A model generated the notes under the pieces. That model had not been told where the DNA came from. It made no database searches and was given only the letters and a program-made list of their open reading frames with translations. The translations under genes were made by a program, and so were the position numbers. From assembly GCA_964602445.1 (NCBI GenBank), contig CAZRQV010000001.1, positions 124,001 to 188,000 of the forward strand: a stretch of 64,000 bases of DNA. Direction: 5' to 3'. Shown piece after piece: positions 51,942 to 60,478 of the stretch (its first letter is position 1; each line of letters begins with the position of its first letter). The DNA comes from HGM12587 sp964602445 (GTDB lineage: Bacteria; Bacillota; Clostridia; Lachnospirales; Lachnospiraceae).

Positions 51942-52202
51942 TTATTTTTTCTTTTTTGTATTAATAATCTTGCTTTTATAATTTGGATCAGTAATCTGCT
52001 GGATCATATTTTTTTTGTTCTTTTTGATCAGATTTGGATTCTGGAACATTTTAAACGCTGCCCAGTAAAACATTAATCCTAAAATTATAAGAATTGCTGC
52101 GGAAGCCTGATTTTCAGGATTTCCGTTGCCTGAGGTGAACATCCAGATTGCTACGAGAATCCAAAGTGTTCCCATGACGATATTCATACCGATACGATTC
52201 AT
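51942..52202 (-). CDS. Small membrane protein, unknown
   Basis: 86 residues with AAAGGGG upstream on this strand. Two hydrophobic helices (about residues 7-22 and 33-50) with NPENQASAA between, then a Lys/Asn-rich cytoplasmic tail. Not recognised. Confidence 0.7.
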   Translation of the reverse strand: MNRIGMNIVMGTLWILVAIWMFTSGNGNPENQASAAILIILGLMFYWAAFKMFQNPNLIKKNKKNMIQQITDPNYKSKIINTKKKK

Positions 52203-52351
52203 TTGTGTATTCCCCTTTAAAATTAATTTACTTATGATAACTTCTCGTAAGTCCTCTCATTATAACATGTAAAAAATCTTTTGAAAAGTCTGCATCTGGT
52301 TTTAACGAATAAAATTCTCGGGAATTTCATTTTTTTACTGCTGATGTCCTT

Positions 52352-52888
52352 TTATTCCTGGATCAGATGAATTTTTTTTGCATATTTTGGATCACATGCA
52401 TTGATATAGACATCGATATATTCGTCATAACTGATCTGGTCGGCATTGGATAAGATTTCCATTTCCACACCAAACAGATTTACATCAAAATCCATGGTAT
52501 GCAGACCATTTCTTAAATAAAATGCTTTGCGGTGCTTACGCATTTCAAGATCACTGCAGGGTTTCTTGGTAGTTTCAATCTCCAGAATGAAACGTTGTTC
52601 CTGATAACGTTCCTGCAGACTGCGAATGACTTTAGAACCAATCCCCTGACCTCGTATTTCGTCCGAAATGGCAAAATAATCCAAAAGGGTAATGTCCTTG
52701 TCGTGTGCAAGAATTGCAAGCCCTAAAAAGGCATTTTCATCTTCAATAGAAAGAATCTCCATCGTTTTTTCTTCCTGTTTTTGTATCATTTCCTGAAATG
52801 GTTTTCTTTCTGATTCCGGAAAAGCACGCAGATAGAGCGCTTCCACTTTGCATAATCGTTCTTGATCAGCTGCTTTTATTAACTTCAT
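52352..52888 (-). CDS. GNAT-family N-acetyltransferase
   Basis: 178 residues. Acetyl-CoA binding motif A is EIRGQGIGSKVIRSLQ, preceded by ITLLDYFAI; the C-terminal half (LRNGLHTMDFDVNLFG) is characteristic of a Firmicutes GNAT subgroup. Substrate unknown. Confidence 0.85.
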   Translation of the reverse strand: MKLIKAADQERLCKVEALYLRAFPESERKPFQEMIQKQEEKTMEILSIEDENAFLGLAILAHDKDITLLDYFAISDEIRGQGIGSKVIRSLQERYQEQRFILEIETTKKPCSDLEMRKHRKAFYLRNGLHTMDFDVNLFGVEMEILSNADQISYDEYIDVYINACDPKYAKKIHLIQE

Positions 52889-53053
52889 AAAAACTCCTTT
52901 GATAATCGTTACTAAAGCTGTAACGGTAATATTTGTTCATCTTATCATTTCTGACGCCAATTTGCAAATTTGCCGAAAAAAAGCTATACTGAGGTATCGG
53001 GCAACGACATCTCGATCCTCTTTTTGGGAGTGATCGATGGAAAGGAAATGACT

Positions 53054-54121
53054 ATGGAAAACGATAACAGAATTACGTATCACGAACAGGTTACGGTTGA
53101 CAATACATTAAAACTGAGGGAACTGCTGAAACGGCTGCCGCCTTTTGCAAAAGACTATTTTCGAGCAATTGAGCCAACGACCAGTACGAAGACAAGGATT
53201 TCCTATGCCTATGATCTGATTGTGTTCTTTCGATTTTTGATTGAAGAAAATCCGATTTACAAAGAATATAAACCAGAAGATTTTCAGGTATCTGTTTTAG
53301 ATCAGCTGCAGTCGGTAGATATTGAAGAATATATGGAATATCTAAAGGTATATTCCGATGAACATGACAATCTGATCACCAACGGTGAGCGGGGAATCAA
53401 ACGAAAAATATCGGCACTCCGCAGTTTTTACAACTATTTTTTCAAAAGAGAAATGATTCACTCCAATCCTACCCTTTTGGTAGATATGCCGAAGCTGCAT
53501 GAGAAAGAAATCATTCGTCTGGAAGCAGATGAAACGGCAATGCTGCTGGATTTTATTGAAAAAGGCGGTGAAAATCTGACCGGTCAGCAAAAAGCGTATT
53601 ATGAGAAAACAAAACAGAGAGATCTTGCTATTGTAACACTGCTGCTGGGCACAGGAATTCGTGTTTCAGAATGCATCGGCCTGGATATTGAAGATGTGGA
53701 TTTTAAAAATTATGGAATTAAAGTGCTTCGGAAAGGCGGTTCTGAAATGATCGTTTATTTTGGGGAAGAAGTTGCAAAAGCGCTTTCAGACTACATCGAA
53801 GGTGACCGGAGCACCGTGATTCCAGTAGAAGGTCATGAACACGCACTCTTCTACTCCACCCAGCGAAAACGGATGGGCGTTCGTGCAGTCGAAAATCTGG
53901 TCAAAAAATATGCCAAACATGTGACACCACTGAAAAAGATTACGCCCCATAAACTGCGCAGTACCTATGGAACAGCACTTTATCGGGAAACGGGGGATAT
54001 TTATCTGGTCGCAGACGTACTTGGACATAAAGATGTTAATACAACGAAAAAGCATTATGCAAATATTGGAAATGACAGACGCCGTTCTGCAGCAAAATAT
54101 GTGAAGCTGCGTGAGGACTAA
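53054..54121 (+). CDS. XerS-like tyrosine recombinase
   Basis: 355 residues from ATG 53054 (AAAGGA 7 bases upstream; ATG 53048 also possible). The N-terminal SAM-like DNA-binding domain has LPPFAKDYFRAIEP and RISYAYDLIVFFRFL; the catalytic domain has Arg in GTGIRVSECIGLDIEDVD, Lys in LRKGGS, HKLR in ITPHKLRSTYG, His in VLGHKDV and Tyr in TKKHYANI. Size and N-terminal pattern resemble the single recombinase XerS of streptococci rather than the ~300-residue XerC/XerD. It sits alone on the plus strand, among minus-strand genes, with no phage or integrative-element genes nearby, and a palindrome begins 6 bases after its stop. A chromosome-dimer resolvase is therefore likely; an orphan integrase is the alternative. 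Confidence 0.85.
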   Translation: MENDNRITYHEQVTVDNTLKLRELLKRLPPFAKDYFRAIEPTTSTKTRISYAYDLIVFFRFLIEENPIYKEYKPEDFQVSVLDQLQSVDIEEYMEYLKVYSDEHDNLITNGERGIKRKISALRSFYNYFFKREMIHSNPTLLVDMPKLHEKEIIRLEADETAMLLDFIEKGGENLTGQQKAYYEKTKQRDLAIVTLLLGTGIRVSECIGLDIEDVDFKNYGIKVLRKGGSEMIVYFGEEVAKALSDYIEGDRSTVIPVEGHEHALFYSTQRKRMGVRAVENLVKKYAKHVTPLKKITPHKLRSTYGTALYRETGDIYLVADVLGHKDVNTTKKHYANIGNDRRRSAAKYVKLRED

Positions 54122-54127
54122 AAAAAG

Positions 54128-54172
54128 ATCGGACAATGTTTACATAATTTGGTTATGTAAACATTGTCCGAT
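54128..54172. other. 20-bp-arm perfect palindrome: terminator and/or dif-like site
   Basis: Arms 54128-54147 and 54153-54172 are perfect inverted repeats around TTTGG. Read on the minus strand, a run of seven T follows, so it can end the convergent transcript. Each arm also contains TTATGTAAACA next to the centre, close to the right half of B. subtilis dif (TTATGTAAACT as I recall it), giving two inverted half-sites with a five-base centre. Confidence 0.75.
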
Positions 54173-54260
54173 TCTAGTTAAATGATACGACAGTTACGTA
54201 TGAAAGTTAAAATCACGATTCTGTGATCATCATTGTTATTTGCATATAAAAATCTTCCGA

Positions 54261-54545
54261 TTATCTGCTGAAAAATGCAACCAGTCCGGTATATGATGTT
54301 TTCAGGCAGGTAACAGCTGCTTCTAACTGTCCGATACTTTTTTCGGTAACATTTCCATTGACCAATCTCTGGATACATTTTTCTACTTTAGCACAATCGC
54401 CCTTCAACTGTCGTTTGGAAGTCAGGTCAAAATTACAATATCGGTCTTTTAATGTGGTATTTGCTTCTTCGATCAGTGACTGTCCCGTAACGATCAGCTG
54501 TTTCACTTCTGTCGGAAGCTGATTTAATTTTGAAAAATCTGCCAT
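54261..54545 (-). CDS. Small helical protein, unknown
   Basis: 94 residues, behind AAAGGAG on this strand and 18 bases after rsmH. Predicted all-helical with LPTEVKQLIVTGQSLIEEA and two cysteines; ends in GLVAFFSR. Not recognised. Probably co-transcribed with rsmH and terminated by the palindrome at 54128-54172. Confidence 0.7.
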   Translation of the reverse strand: MADFSKLNQLPTEVKQLIVTGQSLIEEANTTLKDRYCNFDLTSKRQLKGDCAKVEKCIQRLVNGNVTEKSIGQLEAAVTCLKTSYTGLVAFFSR

Positions 54546-54563
54546 AGCTATTTCTCCTTTGTT

Positions 54564-55622
54564 TTAGTCTGCTTTCACAGCCCATCTCATTTTTGTTGAT
54601 TTTGCCCGTGGATTGCGGCTGCATTCTTCCGCAGACGGACGGATCACATCTTTGGAATAATCACTGAAAATGCCGGCTTTATAATAATCTTTGAAAGCTT
54701 TTTTGACTAAGCGGTCTTCTCCGGAATGAAAGGTCAGAATGGCAGCTCGTCCGCCTGGAGCCATAACATCCGGAAGTTTTTCCAGAAAACTATAAAGTAC
54801 TTCAAATTCACTGTTTACATCAATACGCAGTGCCTGAAAAGTTCTGGCACAGGCTTTTTTCACAGCATCTTTCTGTTCTTTTGCCGGAAGAAACTGTAAT
54901 GCACGTTCAATAACAGTTCGAAGATCTGTCGTTGTTTCGATAGAGCTGATCCGTTGCTGTTTCATGATCTCTTCCGCAATTTCTTCTGCATAAGGTTCAT
55001 CGGAATTTTCAACAAGCATTCCGACAATTTCTTCATAATCCATAGAACGGAGCCGTTCTGCCGCAGATTCTCCCTTTTCCGGGTTTAAACGAAGATCTAA
55101 AGGTCCTTCGGCTTTGTAAGTAAATCCTCGTTCCGGATTGTCAATCTGCATTGAGGAAACACCCAGATCGGCTAAAATAAAGTCAAATTTTCCTGCTTCT
55201 GCTGCCACCTCATCGATATTTGCAAAATTGATCTGTTTGATCGTAAGGATTTCCGGACCAAATCCGCGGGAAGCAAGCCGTTCTTTTGTTTTGACGATTT
55301 CGATTGGATCCACATCCAATGCATACAGATGTCCTTCCCCTTTCAGACATTTCAGCATTTCTGTAGAATGTCCGCCATAACCGAGTGTTGCATCCAGTCC
55401 TTTTTGCCCTGGCTGAATCTGTAAAAAGTCCAGAATTTCCTGTACCATGATAGAAATATGCATTCCAGCCGGAGTGCTTCCTTTACTGATTACTTTTTCT
55501 ATGGTATCTGCATATTTTTCCGGATTCTGTTCTTTGTATTTTTCACTAAATTTTTTCGGATGAGTTCCTTTATAACGTACACGGCGAACGTGCTTTCCTT
55601 CTTCTCTTTCCTGAGTGCTCAT
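54564..55622 (-). CDS. rsmH: RsmH-family 16S rRNA C1402 N4-methyltransferase
   Basis: 352 residues; the start at 55622 follows GGAG on this strand. RsmH motifs: MVQEILDFL, GLDATLGYGGHSTEML, FILADLGVSSMQIDNPERGFTY, LDLRLNP and ARTFQALRIDVNSE, LTFHSGEDRLVKKAF. About 55 extra N-terminal residues (VRRVRYKGTHPKKFSEKYKE) are absent in classical RsmH, and the gene is not in the division and cell wall cluster, so it may be a paralogue. Confidence 0.88.
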   Translation of the reverse strand: MSTQEREEGKHVRRVRYKGTHPKKFSEKYKEQNPEKYADTIEKVISKGSTPAGMHISIMVQEILDFLQIQPGQKGLDATLGYGGHSTEMLKCLKGEGHLYALDVDPIEIVKTKERLASRGFGPEILTIKQINFANIDEVAAEAGKFDFILADLGVSSMQIDNPERGFTYKAEGPLDLRLNPEKGESAAERLRSMDYEEIVGMLVENSDEPYAEEIAEEIMKQQRISSIETTTDLRTVIERALQFLPAKEQKDAVKKACARTFQALRIDVNSEFEVLYSFLEKLPDVMAPGGRAAILTFHSGEDRLVKKAFKDYYKAGIFSDYSKDVIRPSAEECSRNPRAKSTKMRWAVKAD

Positions 55623-55814
55623 AGTAATTCTCCATTTGATCGTTGATATTTTTATCATCTAAAAACTTTAGGTTTTGGATAGATTTCAGTTTTTATGACA
55701 ATCTGTTTCTATAGTACATGTTTTTTTGAAAAAAAGAAAGCGTTTTATATACAAAATGGACTGCTTTAGTAATCGAATTATCGAGAAATTCCGCGAGTTT
55801 TTCTGAAATTCGGG

Positions 55815-55860
55815 AAAAGGAAACAGACAAACATCGCAGTTTCTGCAACATTTGTCTGTC
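55815..55860 (-). terminator. Rho-independent terminator of the purine operon
   Basis: On the minus strand ACAGACAAA pairs with TTTGTCTGT around an inner TTGCAG/CTGC stem, followed by TTCCTTTT. The rest of the 55623-55894 gap holds only the rsmH leader. Confidence 0.75.
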
Positions 55861-55894
55861 AGGTTATGTTTTTTAGTTTTAAACGATGGAAAAA

Positions 55895-57073
55895 TTAATG
55901 ATGGAATAAACGGATTCCTGTAAATGCCATTGCCATATCGTATTTATTACAGCATTCGATAACAAGATCATCTCGTACAGATCCGCCCGGCTGTGCAATA
56001 TATTTTACACCGCTCTTTTTCGCTCTTTCAATGTTATCCGGGAATGGGAAAAATGCATCGGAACCCAGTGAAACATTGGTATTGCCGTCCAGCCATGCTC
56101 TTTTTTCTTCTCTTGTAAACACTTCCGGTTTCACTTTAAAACGTTTCTGCCATTCGCCTTCTGCTAAAACATCTTCATATTCATCTCCGATGTAAACATC
56201 GATAGCATTGTCTCTTTCGGCACGTCCAAGAGTATCTAAGAACTGAAGTCCCAGTACCTTTGGAGACTGACGTAAATACCAGTTGTCTGCTTTCTGTCCG
56301 GCAAGACGGGTACAATGTACACGGGACTGCTGTCCGGCACCGATGCCGATCGCCTGTCCGCCTTTTACGTAACAAACAGAGTTTGACTGTGTATATTTTA
56401 ATGTGATCAATGCAATTTTTAAATTGATCAATGCTTCCGCAGGAATGTCTTTATTTTCTGTCACAACATTAGAAAGGAGATCACCGTTGATGTCCAGTTC
56501 ATTTCTTCCCTGTTCAAAAGTAACGCCAAATACCTGTTTTCTTTCCAATTCTGCAGGTACGTAATCAGGATCGATCTGAATGACGTTATAATTTCCTTTT
56601 TTCTTTAATGCCAGAATTTCCAATGCTTCTTCCGTATATCCCGGAGCAATGACACCGTCAGAAACTTCTCTTTTGATCAGTTTTGCGGTATCAGCATCAC
56701 AAACGTCAGACAATGCAATAAAATCACCGAAAGAAGACATTCTGTCAGCTCCTCTGGCTCTTGCATAAGCACATGCCAATGGTGATAATTCGCCAAGATC
56801 ATCGACCCAGTAAATTTTAGCCAATGTATCATCTAAAGGAAGACCTACCGCTGCACCTGCCGGTGATACGTGTTTGAAAGAAGTAGCTGCAGGAAGTCCT
56901 GTCGCTTCTTTCAGTTCTTTGACAAGCTGCCATCCGTTGAAGGCATCTAAAAAGTTAATATATCCAGGTTTTCCGCTCAGCACTTTTACCGGAAGATCTG
57001 ATCCGTCTTCCATAAAGATGCGGGAAGGTTTCTGGTTTGGGTTACATCCGTATTTTAACTGAATTTCGTTCAT
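55895..57073 (-). CDS. AICAR transformylase (stand-alone PurH C-terminal activity)
   Basis: 392 residues. LKYGCNPNQKPS start, TSFKHVSPAGAAVG (catalytic Lys-His), SPLACAYARARGADRMSSFGD, YTQSNSVCYVKGGQAIGIGAGQQSRVHC and SDAFFPFPDNIERA are AICAR formyltransferase motifs. The IMP cyclohydrolase domain of bifunctional PurH is absent; that step is given by the unrelated gene upstream at 57160-57876. Adds the last formyl group in IMP synthesis. Confidence 0.93.
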   Translation of the reverse strand: MNEIQLKYGCNPNQKPSRIFMEDGSDLPVKVLSGKPGYINFLDAFNGWQLVKELKEATGLPAATSFKHVSPAGAAVGLPLDDTLAKIYWVDDLGELSPLACAYARARGADRMSSFGDFIALSDVCDADTAKLIKREVSDGVIAPGYTEEALEILALKKKGNYNVIQIDPDYVPAELERKQVFGVTFEQGRNELDINGDLLSNVVTENKDIPAEALINLKIALITLKYTQSNSVCYVKGGQAIGIGAGQQSRVHCTRLAGQKADNWYLRQSPKVLGLQFLDTLGRAERDNAIDVYIGDEYEDVLAEGEWQKRFKVKPEVFTREEKRAWLDGNTNVSLGSDAFFPFPDNIERAKKSGVKYIAQPGGSVRDDLVIECCNKYDMAMAFTGIRLFHH

Positions 57074-57159
57074 GATTTATATCTCCTTTTTTTATCGCTT
57101 CCATGTGAAAAATATTCCGTAGTTTCATGGACTTTTAGATTTCATCAATGAAATCGGTA

Positions 57160-57876
57160 TTAAACATTTTTGTTTACGATTCTTGTTTCATAAGTTCCAG
57201 ATGCAATATCGATAAATCTTACGAACAGAGAAACTTTGTTATCTTCATTTAAACTTGTCCAGATCTTATCGGTAAAGGTGTCTATATCATCGGTATCAAT
57301 AGAGATCCAAGTAGGTTCTCCTTCAAAGCTTGGAAGCGGGTTGATGTCTTTTGCGTAAGTATGGATAAAACGTCCTTCCCCTGCTTTTGGATTTTCATAA
57401 GCGAATGTGTAGCGGTTGCAGGAATCAGGATCTCCATTGTTGCTTTTTAAGATTGACATTGCGTAATTATATTTTCCATTTTCAATGTGCATCACACCTG
57501 AAATTCTCGGTGTATAATTCGGACCGTCCGGTTCAAATTCTCTGACTCTTAAAGACTGTTCAAAGGTCAGCTGTTTGTCCATACCGTCATAAATGGTATC
57601 TGTCTGATCGCCGTTGGTAACGATTGTTTTGTTGCCAAGAACTCTTACAGGAGCATAAATGATCAGACTTGGATCTACCATTTTGGAAGGATCAAAAGCC
57701 TGTGTGCGGATTCCCTGTCCTTCTTCTACAAATACACGGTTACGGCTGTTTTCACTTCTTCCCATAATAAAATAAGCACAAACTGCCTTTTTTCCGTCTG
57801 CAGATTTTCCAAGAACGATTCCGCGTCCCGGATAAGTTTTGCTCTGAAGTTCGTCATAGATTGAAATTTTTTTCAT
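57160..57876 (-). CDS. IMP cyclohydrolase, PurO type
   Basis: 238 residues. Matches PF07826: TYPGRGIVLGKSADGK, AYFIMGRSENSRNRVF and NYTPRISGVM. Closes FAICAR to IMP; this is the archaeal-type (PurO) enzyme, unrelated to the PurH N-terminal domain. First gene of a two-gene operon with the AICAR transformylase, 136 bases downstream of a ZTP riboswitch. Confidence 0.9.
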   Translation of the reverse strand: MKKISIYDELQSKTYPGRGIVLGKSADGKKAVCAYFIMGRSENSRNRVFVEEGQGIRTQAFDPSKMVDPSLIIYAPVRVLGNKTIVTNGDQTDTIYDGMDKQLTFEQSLRVREFEPDGPNYTPRISGVMHIENGKYNYAMSILKSNNGDPDSCNRYTFAYENPKAGEGRFIHTYAKDINPLPSFEGEPTWISIDTDDIDTFTDKIWTSLNEDNKVSLFVRFIDIASGTYETRIVNKNV

Positions 57877-58011
57877 TTTTTCATATCCTCCTGTTTTTTA
57901 TGAGTTTCCAGATTTTATAGAGATTTCTAAGTACCAATGTGTAATGCTCTTTTTTATTTCATAGGGAAGAGATTCCCTTTTAGTAATGCCATCAAGTCAT
58001 TTCAATGAAAT

Positions 58012-58135
58012 AAAAAAAGACCACCTGAACACACTGTCTCCAATGTGCCCAGGCGGTCGGCTGTTTCTAATCATATGTACATTCCCTGTAGGTACTCCTA
58101 CGCAGCTTTTGCTGTTTCCGCCAGTCATGTACAAG
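58012..58135 (-). ncRNA. ZTP (pfl) riboswitch with terminator
   Basis: On the minus strand the conserved pfl elements are present: GTACATGACTGGCGG, closed by pairing TGTACAT with ATGTACA, then the pseudoknot part CCGCCTGGGCA. The 3' part doubles as a terminator: GACCGCCTG with CAGGTGGTC at 58019-58058, then seven T. ZTP signals low formyl-folate; binding should relieve termination and raise expression of the IMP cyclohydrolase/AICAR transformylase pair, whose pathway consumes formyl-folate. Confidence 0.9.
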
Positions 58136-58248
58136 AAGCATCATAAACGATTTCTAATGAAATTGCAAGCAGATTTTTGAACTAACTTATAAACACTCGT
58201 TGGTTGATGCTTATCTAGAACTGATACATTTAAAACTGATTCGAGATT

Positions 58249-58866
58249 TTATTCAAAAATTCTGAATACGCCGAATACTTTTCCGATGATCTCTACACAA
58301 GGAAGGATGATCGGATCCATGTAATCATTTTCTGGCTGCAGTCTGAAATGACCGTCTTCAATATAAAGTGTCTTAACGGTAGCAGAATCGTCGACCAGAG
58401 CAACAATGATCTCGCCATTTTTTGCATAACTCTGGCGTTTTACTAAAATATAATCTCCGTCAAAGATTCCGGCATTGATCATGCTCTCACCTTTAACTTT
58501 CAGCATAAAAGATTCCTGATTCGGCATATATTCTGATGGAATCGGAAAATAGCTTTCGATGTTTTCGACGGCAAGGATTGGCTGACCTGCCGCAACCGTA
58601 CCTACGATCGGAACATTTACCATTTCCCGTTTAGAAAGTCCGAAATTTTCATCCAGAATTTCAATCGTACGTGGTTTGGTCGGGTCACGTCTGATATATC
58701 CGTTTTTCTCTAATGTTTCAAGATGTGAATGAACTGATGATGTAGATTTTAAATTAACCGCCTGACAGATGTCACGTACTGATGGCGGATAGCCTTTGCT
58801 TAAGATTTCTGATTTAATGTAAGATAAGATCTGTGTCTGTTTCTCACTGATTTTTCCGTAAGCCAT
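58249..58866 (-). CDS. lexA: SOS repressor LexA
   Basis: 205 residues from 58866 (GGGAGGT upstream; an in-frame start at 58881 lies inside the box region). N-terminal winged helix (SEKQTQILSYIKSEI, PPSVRDICQAVNLKSTSSVHSHLETLEKNGYI), self-cleavage site VAAGQP (Ala-Gly), catalytic Ser in KGESMINAG and Lys in SATVKTLYIE. SOS-like boxes lie just upstream, so it is probably autoregulated. Confidence 0.96.
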   Translation of the reverse strand: MAYGKISEKQTQILSYIKSEILSKGYPPSVRDICQAVNLKSTSSVHSHLETLEKNGYIRRDPTKPRTIEILDENFGLSKREMVNVPIVGTVAAGQPILAVENIESYFPIPSEYMPNQESFMLKVKGESMINAGIFDGDYILVKRQSYAKNGEIIVALVDDSATVKTLYIEDGHFRLQPENDYMDPIILPCVEIIGKVFGVFRIFE

Positions 58867-58878
58867 ATGTTTACCTCC

Positions 58879-58944
58879 CAAACATATTTTCGTTAATTAA
58901 CATAAGCATAACATACTATCAGATAAAAAGCAAACAAATGTTTC
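58879..58944. promoter_or_regulatory. Two SOS-like boxes upstream of lexA
   Basis: CAAACATATTTTCG at 58879-58892 overlaps the lexA leader and CAAACAAATGTTTC lies at 58931-58944. Both share the AAC-N4-[GT]TT[TC] core with the boxes of the yneA-like gene, but differ from GAAC-N4-GTTC by two bases. Confidence 0.5.
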
Positions 58945-59122
58945 TTTGTTTTAAAAACGGTTTTGTAGTTTTTTGCAAAAATTTCGTTTCTTATATATAA
59001 ATGTAGTTGCATTTTCGATTGTTTTTCGTTATTATATTAATGTTTCGAGCAACATTGTATACAAATATACATTTATACTGTTTGGGATAATGAAAACTTA
59101 AGAAAGTGAATGAGGAATTATT

Positions 59123-60418
59123 ATGAAAGCGTATAAAGATTTAACAAAAGACGAATTACTCACTTTAAAAGCAGCTTTGGATGAAGAATACAAGACAATG
59201 GAATCAAAAGGCTTGAATTTGAATATGGCACGCGGAAAACCTGGTTTTTCCCAGTTAGAACTCTGTATGCCAATGCTGGATGTTGTAAACAGCTCTTCCG
59301 ATATGAGAACCATGCTCGGTAACGATACACGTAACTATGGTGATTTAGATGGAATCGGCGAATGCCGTCGTCTTCTTGCAGATATGATGTCCGTAGAAAA
59401 GGACAATGTAGTCGTTTGCGGAAACTCCAGCTTAAATATTATGTACGATACCATCTCACGTTCTTTTACACATGGTGTCAATGGTTCTGATCCATGGTAT
59501 AAACTGGACAAAGTGAAATTCTTATGTCCTGTTCCTGGATATGACAGACATTTTAAAATTACAGAAACTTTTGGCATTGAAATGATCAATATTCCGTTGC
59601 TGGATGATGGTCCGGATATGGATCTGGTAGAACATTACGTAAACAATGATCCTGCGGTAAAAGGAATCTGGTGTGTGCCAAAGTATTCGAACCCGACAGG
59701 AATCTCTTACTCTGATGAAGTAGTAAGACGTTTTGCAAATTTAAAACCGGCTGCAGAAGATTTCCGTATTTACTGGGATAATGCTTATTGTATCCATCAT
59801 CTGTATGATGAAACCCATGATGAAATCTTAAATATTCTGGATGAATGTAAAAAAGCAGGAAATCCAAATATGGTTTATATTTTCGCATCTACTTCCAAAA
59901 TCAGTTTCCCGGGTTCCGGTGTTTCTGCAATTGCATCTTCCATTGAAAATATTGAATTTATCATGAGTCAAATGACAGTACAGACCATTGGACATGATAA
60001 GATCAATCAGCTCCGTCATGCAAGATTTTTCAAAGATATTGACGGTTTAAATGTACATATGAAAAAGCATGCAGAACTGCTTCGTCCGAAGTTCGCAGCA
60101 GTTTTAGATACTATGGAAGCAGAATTAGGCGGACTTGAAATCGGAAGCTGGATCAAACCTCGCGGTGGATACTTCATTTCCTTTAATTCTATGCCGGGAT
60201 GTGCAAAAGAGATCGTCGCAAAATGTAAAGCATTGGGTGTTGTAATGACAGGTGCCGGTGCTACCTTCCCATACGGAAAGGATCCGGAAGATTCTAATAT
60301 CAGAATCGCACCAACATTCCCTTCTATTGAAGAAATGAAAGTTGCTTCTAAAGTTTTTGTACTTTGTGTAAAACTTGCCAGTGTAGAGAAACTTTTGGCT
60401 GATAAAAACGAAAAATAA
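59123..60418 (+). CDS. Class I aminotransferase (PF12897, aspartate type)
   Basis: 431 residues, divergent from lexA. LNMARGKPGFSQLELC, GDLDGIGECRRLLADM, CVPKYSNPTGISYSDEV, IYWDNAYCIHH and the PLP-lysine segment FASTSKISFPGSG are characteristic of this family, whose members act on aspartate and related amino acids. The substrate is not certain. It ends at a strong terminator. Confidence 0.9.
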   Translation: MKAYKDLTKDELLTLKAALDEEYKTMESKGLNLNMARGKPGFSQLELCMPMLDVVNSSSDMRTMLGNDTRNYGDLDGIGECRRLLADMMSVEKDNVVVCGNSSLNIMYDTISRSFTHGVNGSDPWYKLDKVKFLCPVPGYDRHFKITETFGIEMINIPLLDDGPDMDLVEHYVNNDPAVKGIWCVPKYSNPTGISYSDEVVRRFANLKPAAEDFRIYWDNAYCIHHLYDETHDEILNILDECKKAGNPNMVYIFASTSKISFPGSGVSAIASSIENIEFIMSQMTVQTIGHDKINQLRHARFFKDIDGLNVHMKKHAELLRPKFAAVLDTMEAELGGLEIGSWIKPRGGYFISFNSMPGCAKEIVAKCKALGVVMTGAGATFPYGKDPEDSNIRIAPTFPSIEEMKVASKVFVLCVKLASVEKLLADKNEK

Positions 60419-60439
60419 AGAATCTGAAATAGAAATCAT

Positions 60440-60478
60440 TTAAGGGGGACTGAAACTTATCAGTCCCCCTTAAATTTT
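60440..60478 (+). terminator. Rho-independent terminator after aminotransferase
   Basis: TTAAGGGGGACTGA at 60440-60453 pairs perfectly with TCAGTCCCCCTTAA at 60460-60473 around AACTTA, then ATTTT. Confidence 0.92.

Noticed and set aside
53054..54121. The recombinase as integrase of an integrative element
   Set aside because: No excisionase, relaxase, phage or cargo genes and no tRNA target are nearby; neighbours are housekeeping genes.
57986..58180. 64-codon plus-strand ORF at 57986
   Set aside because: It is antisense to the ZTP riboswitch.
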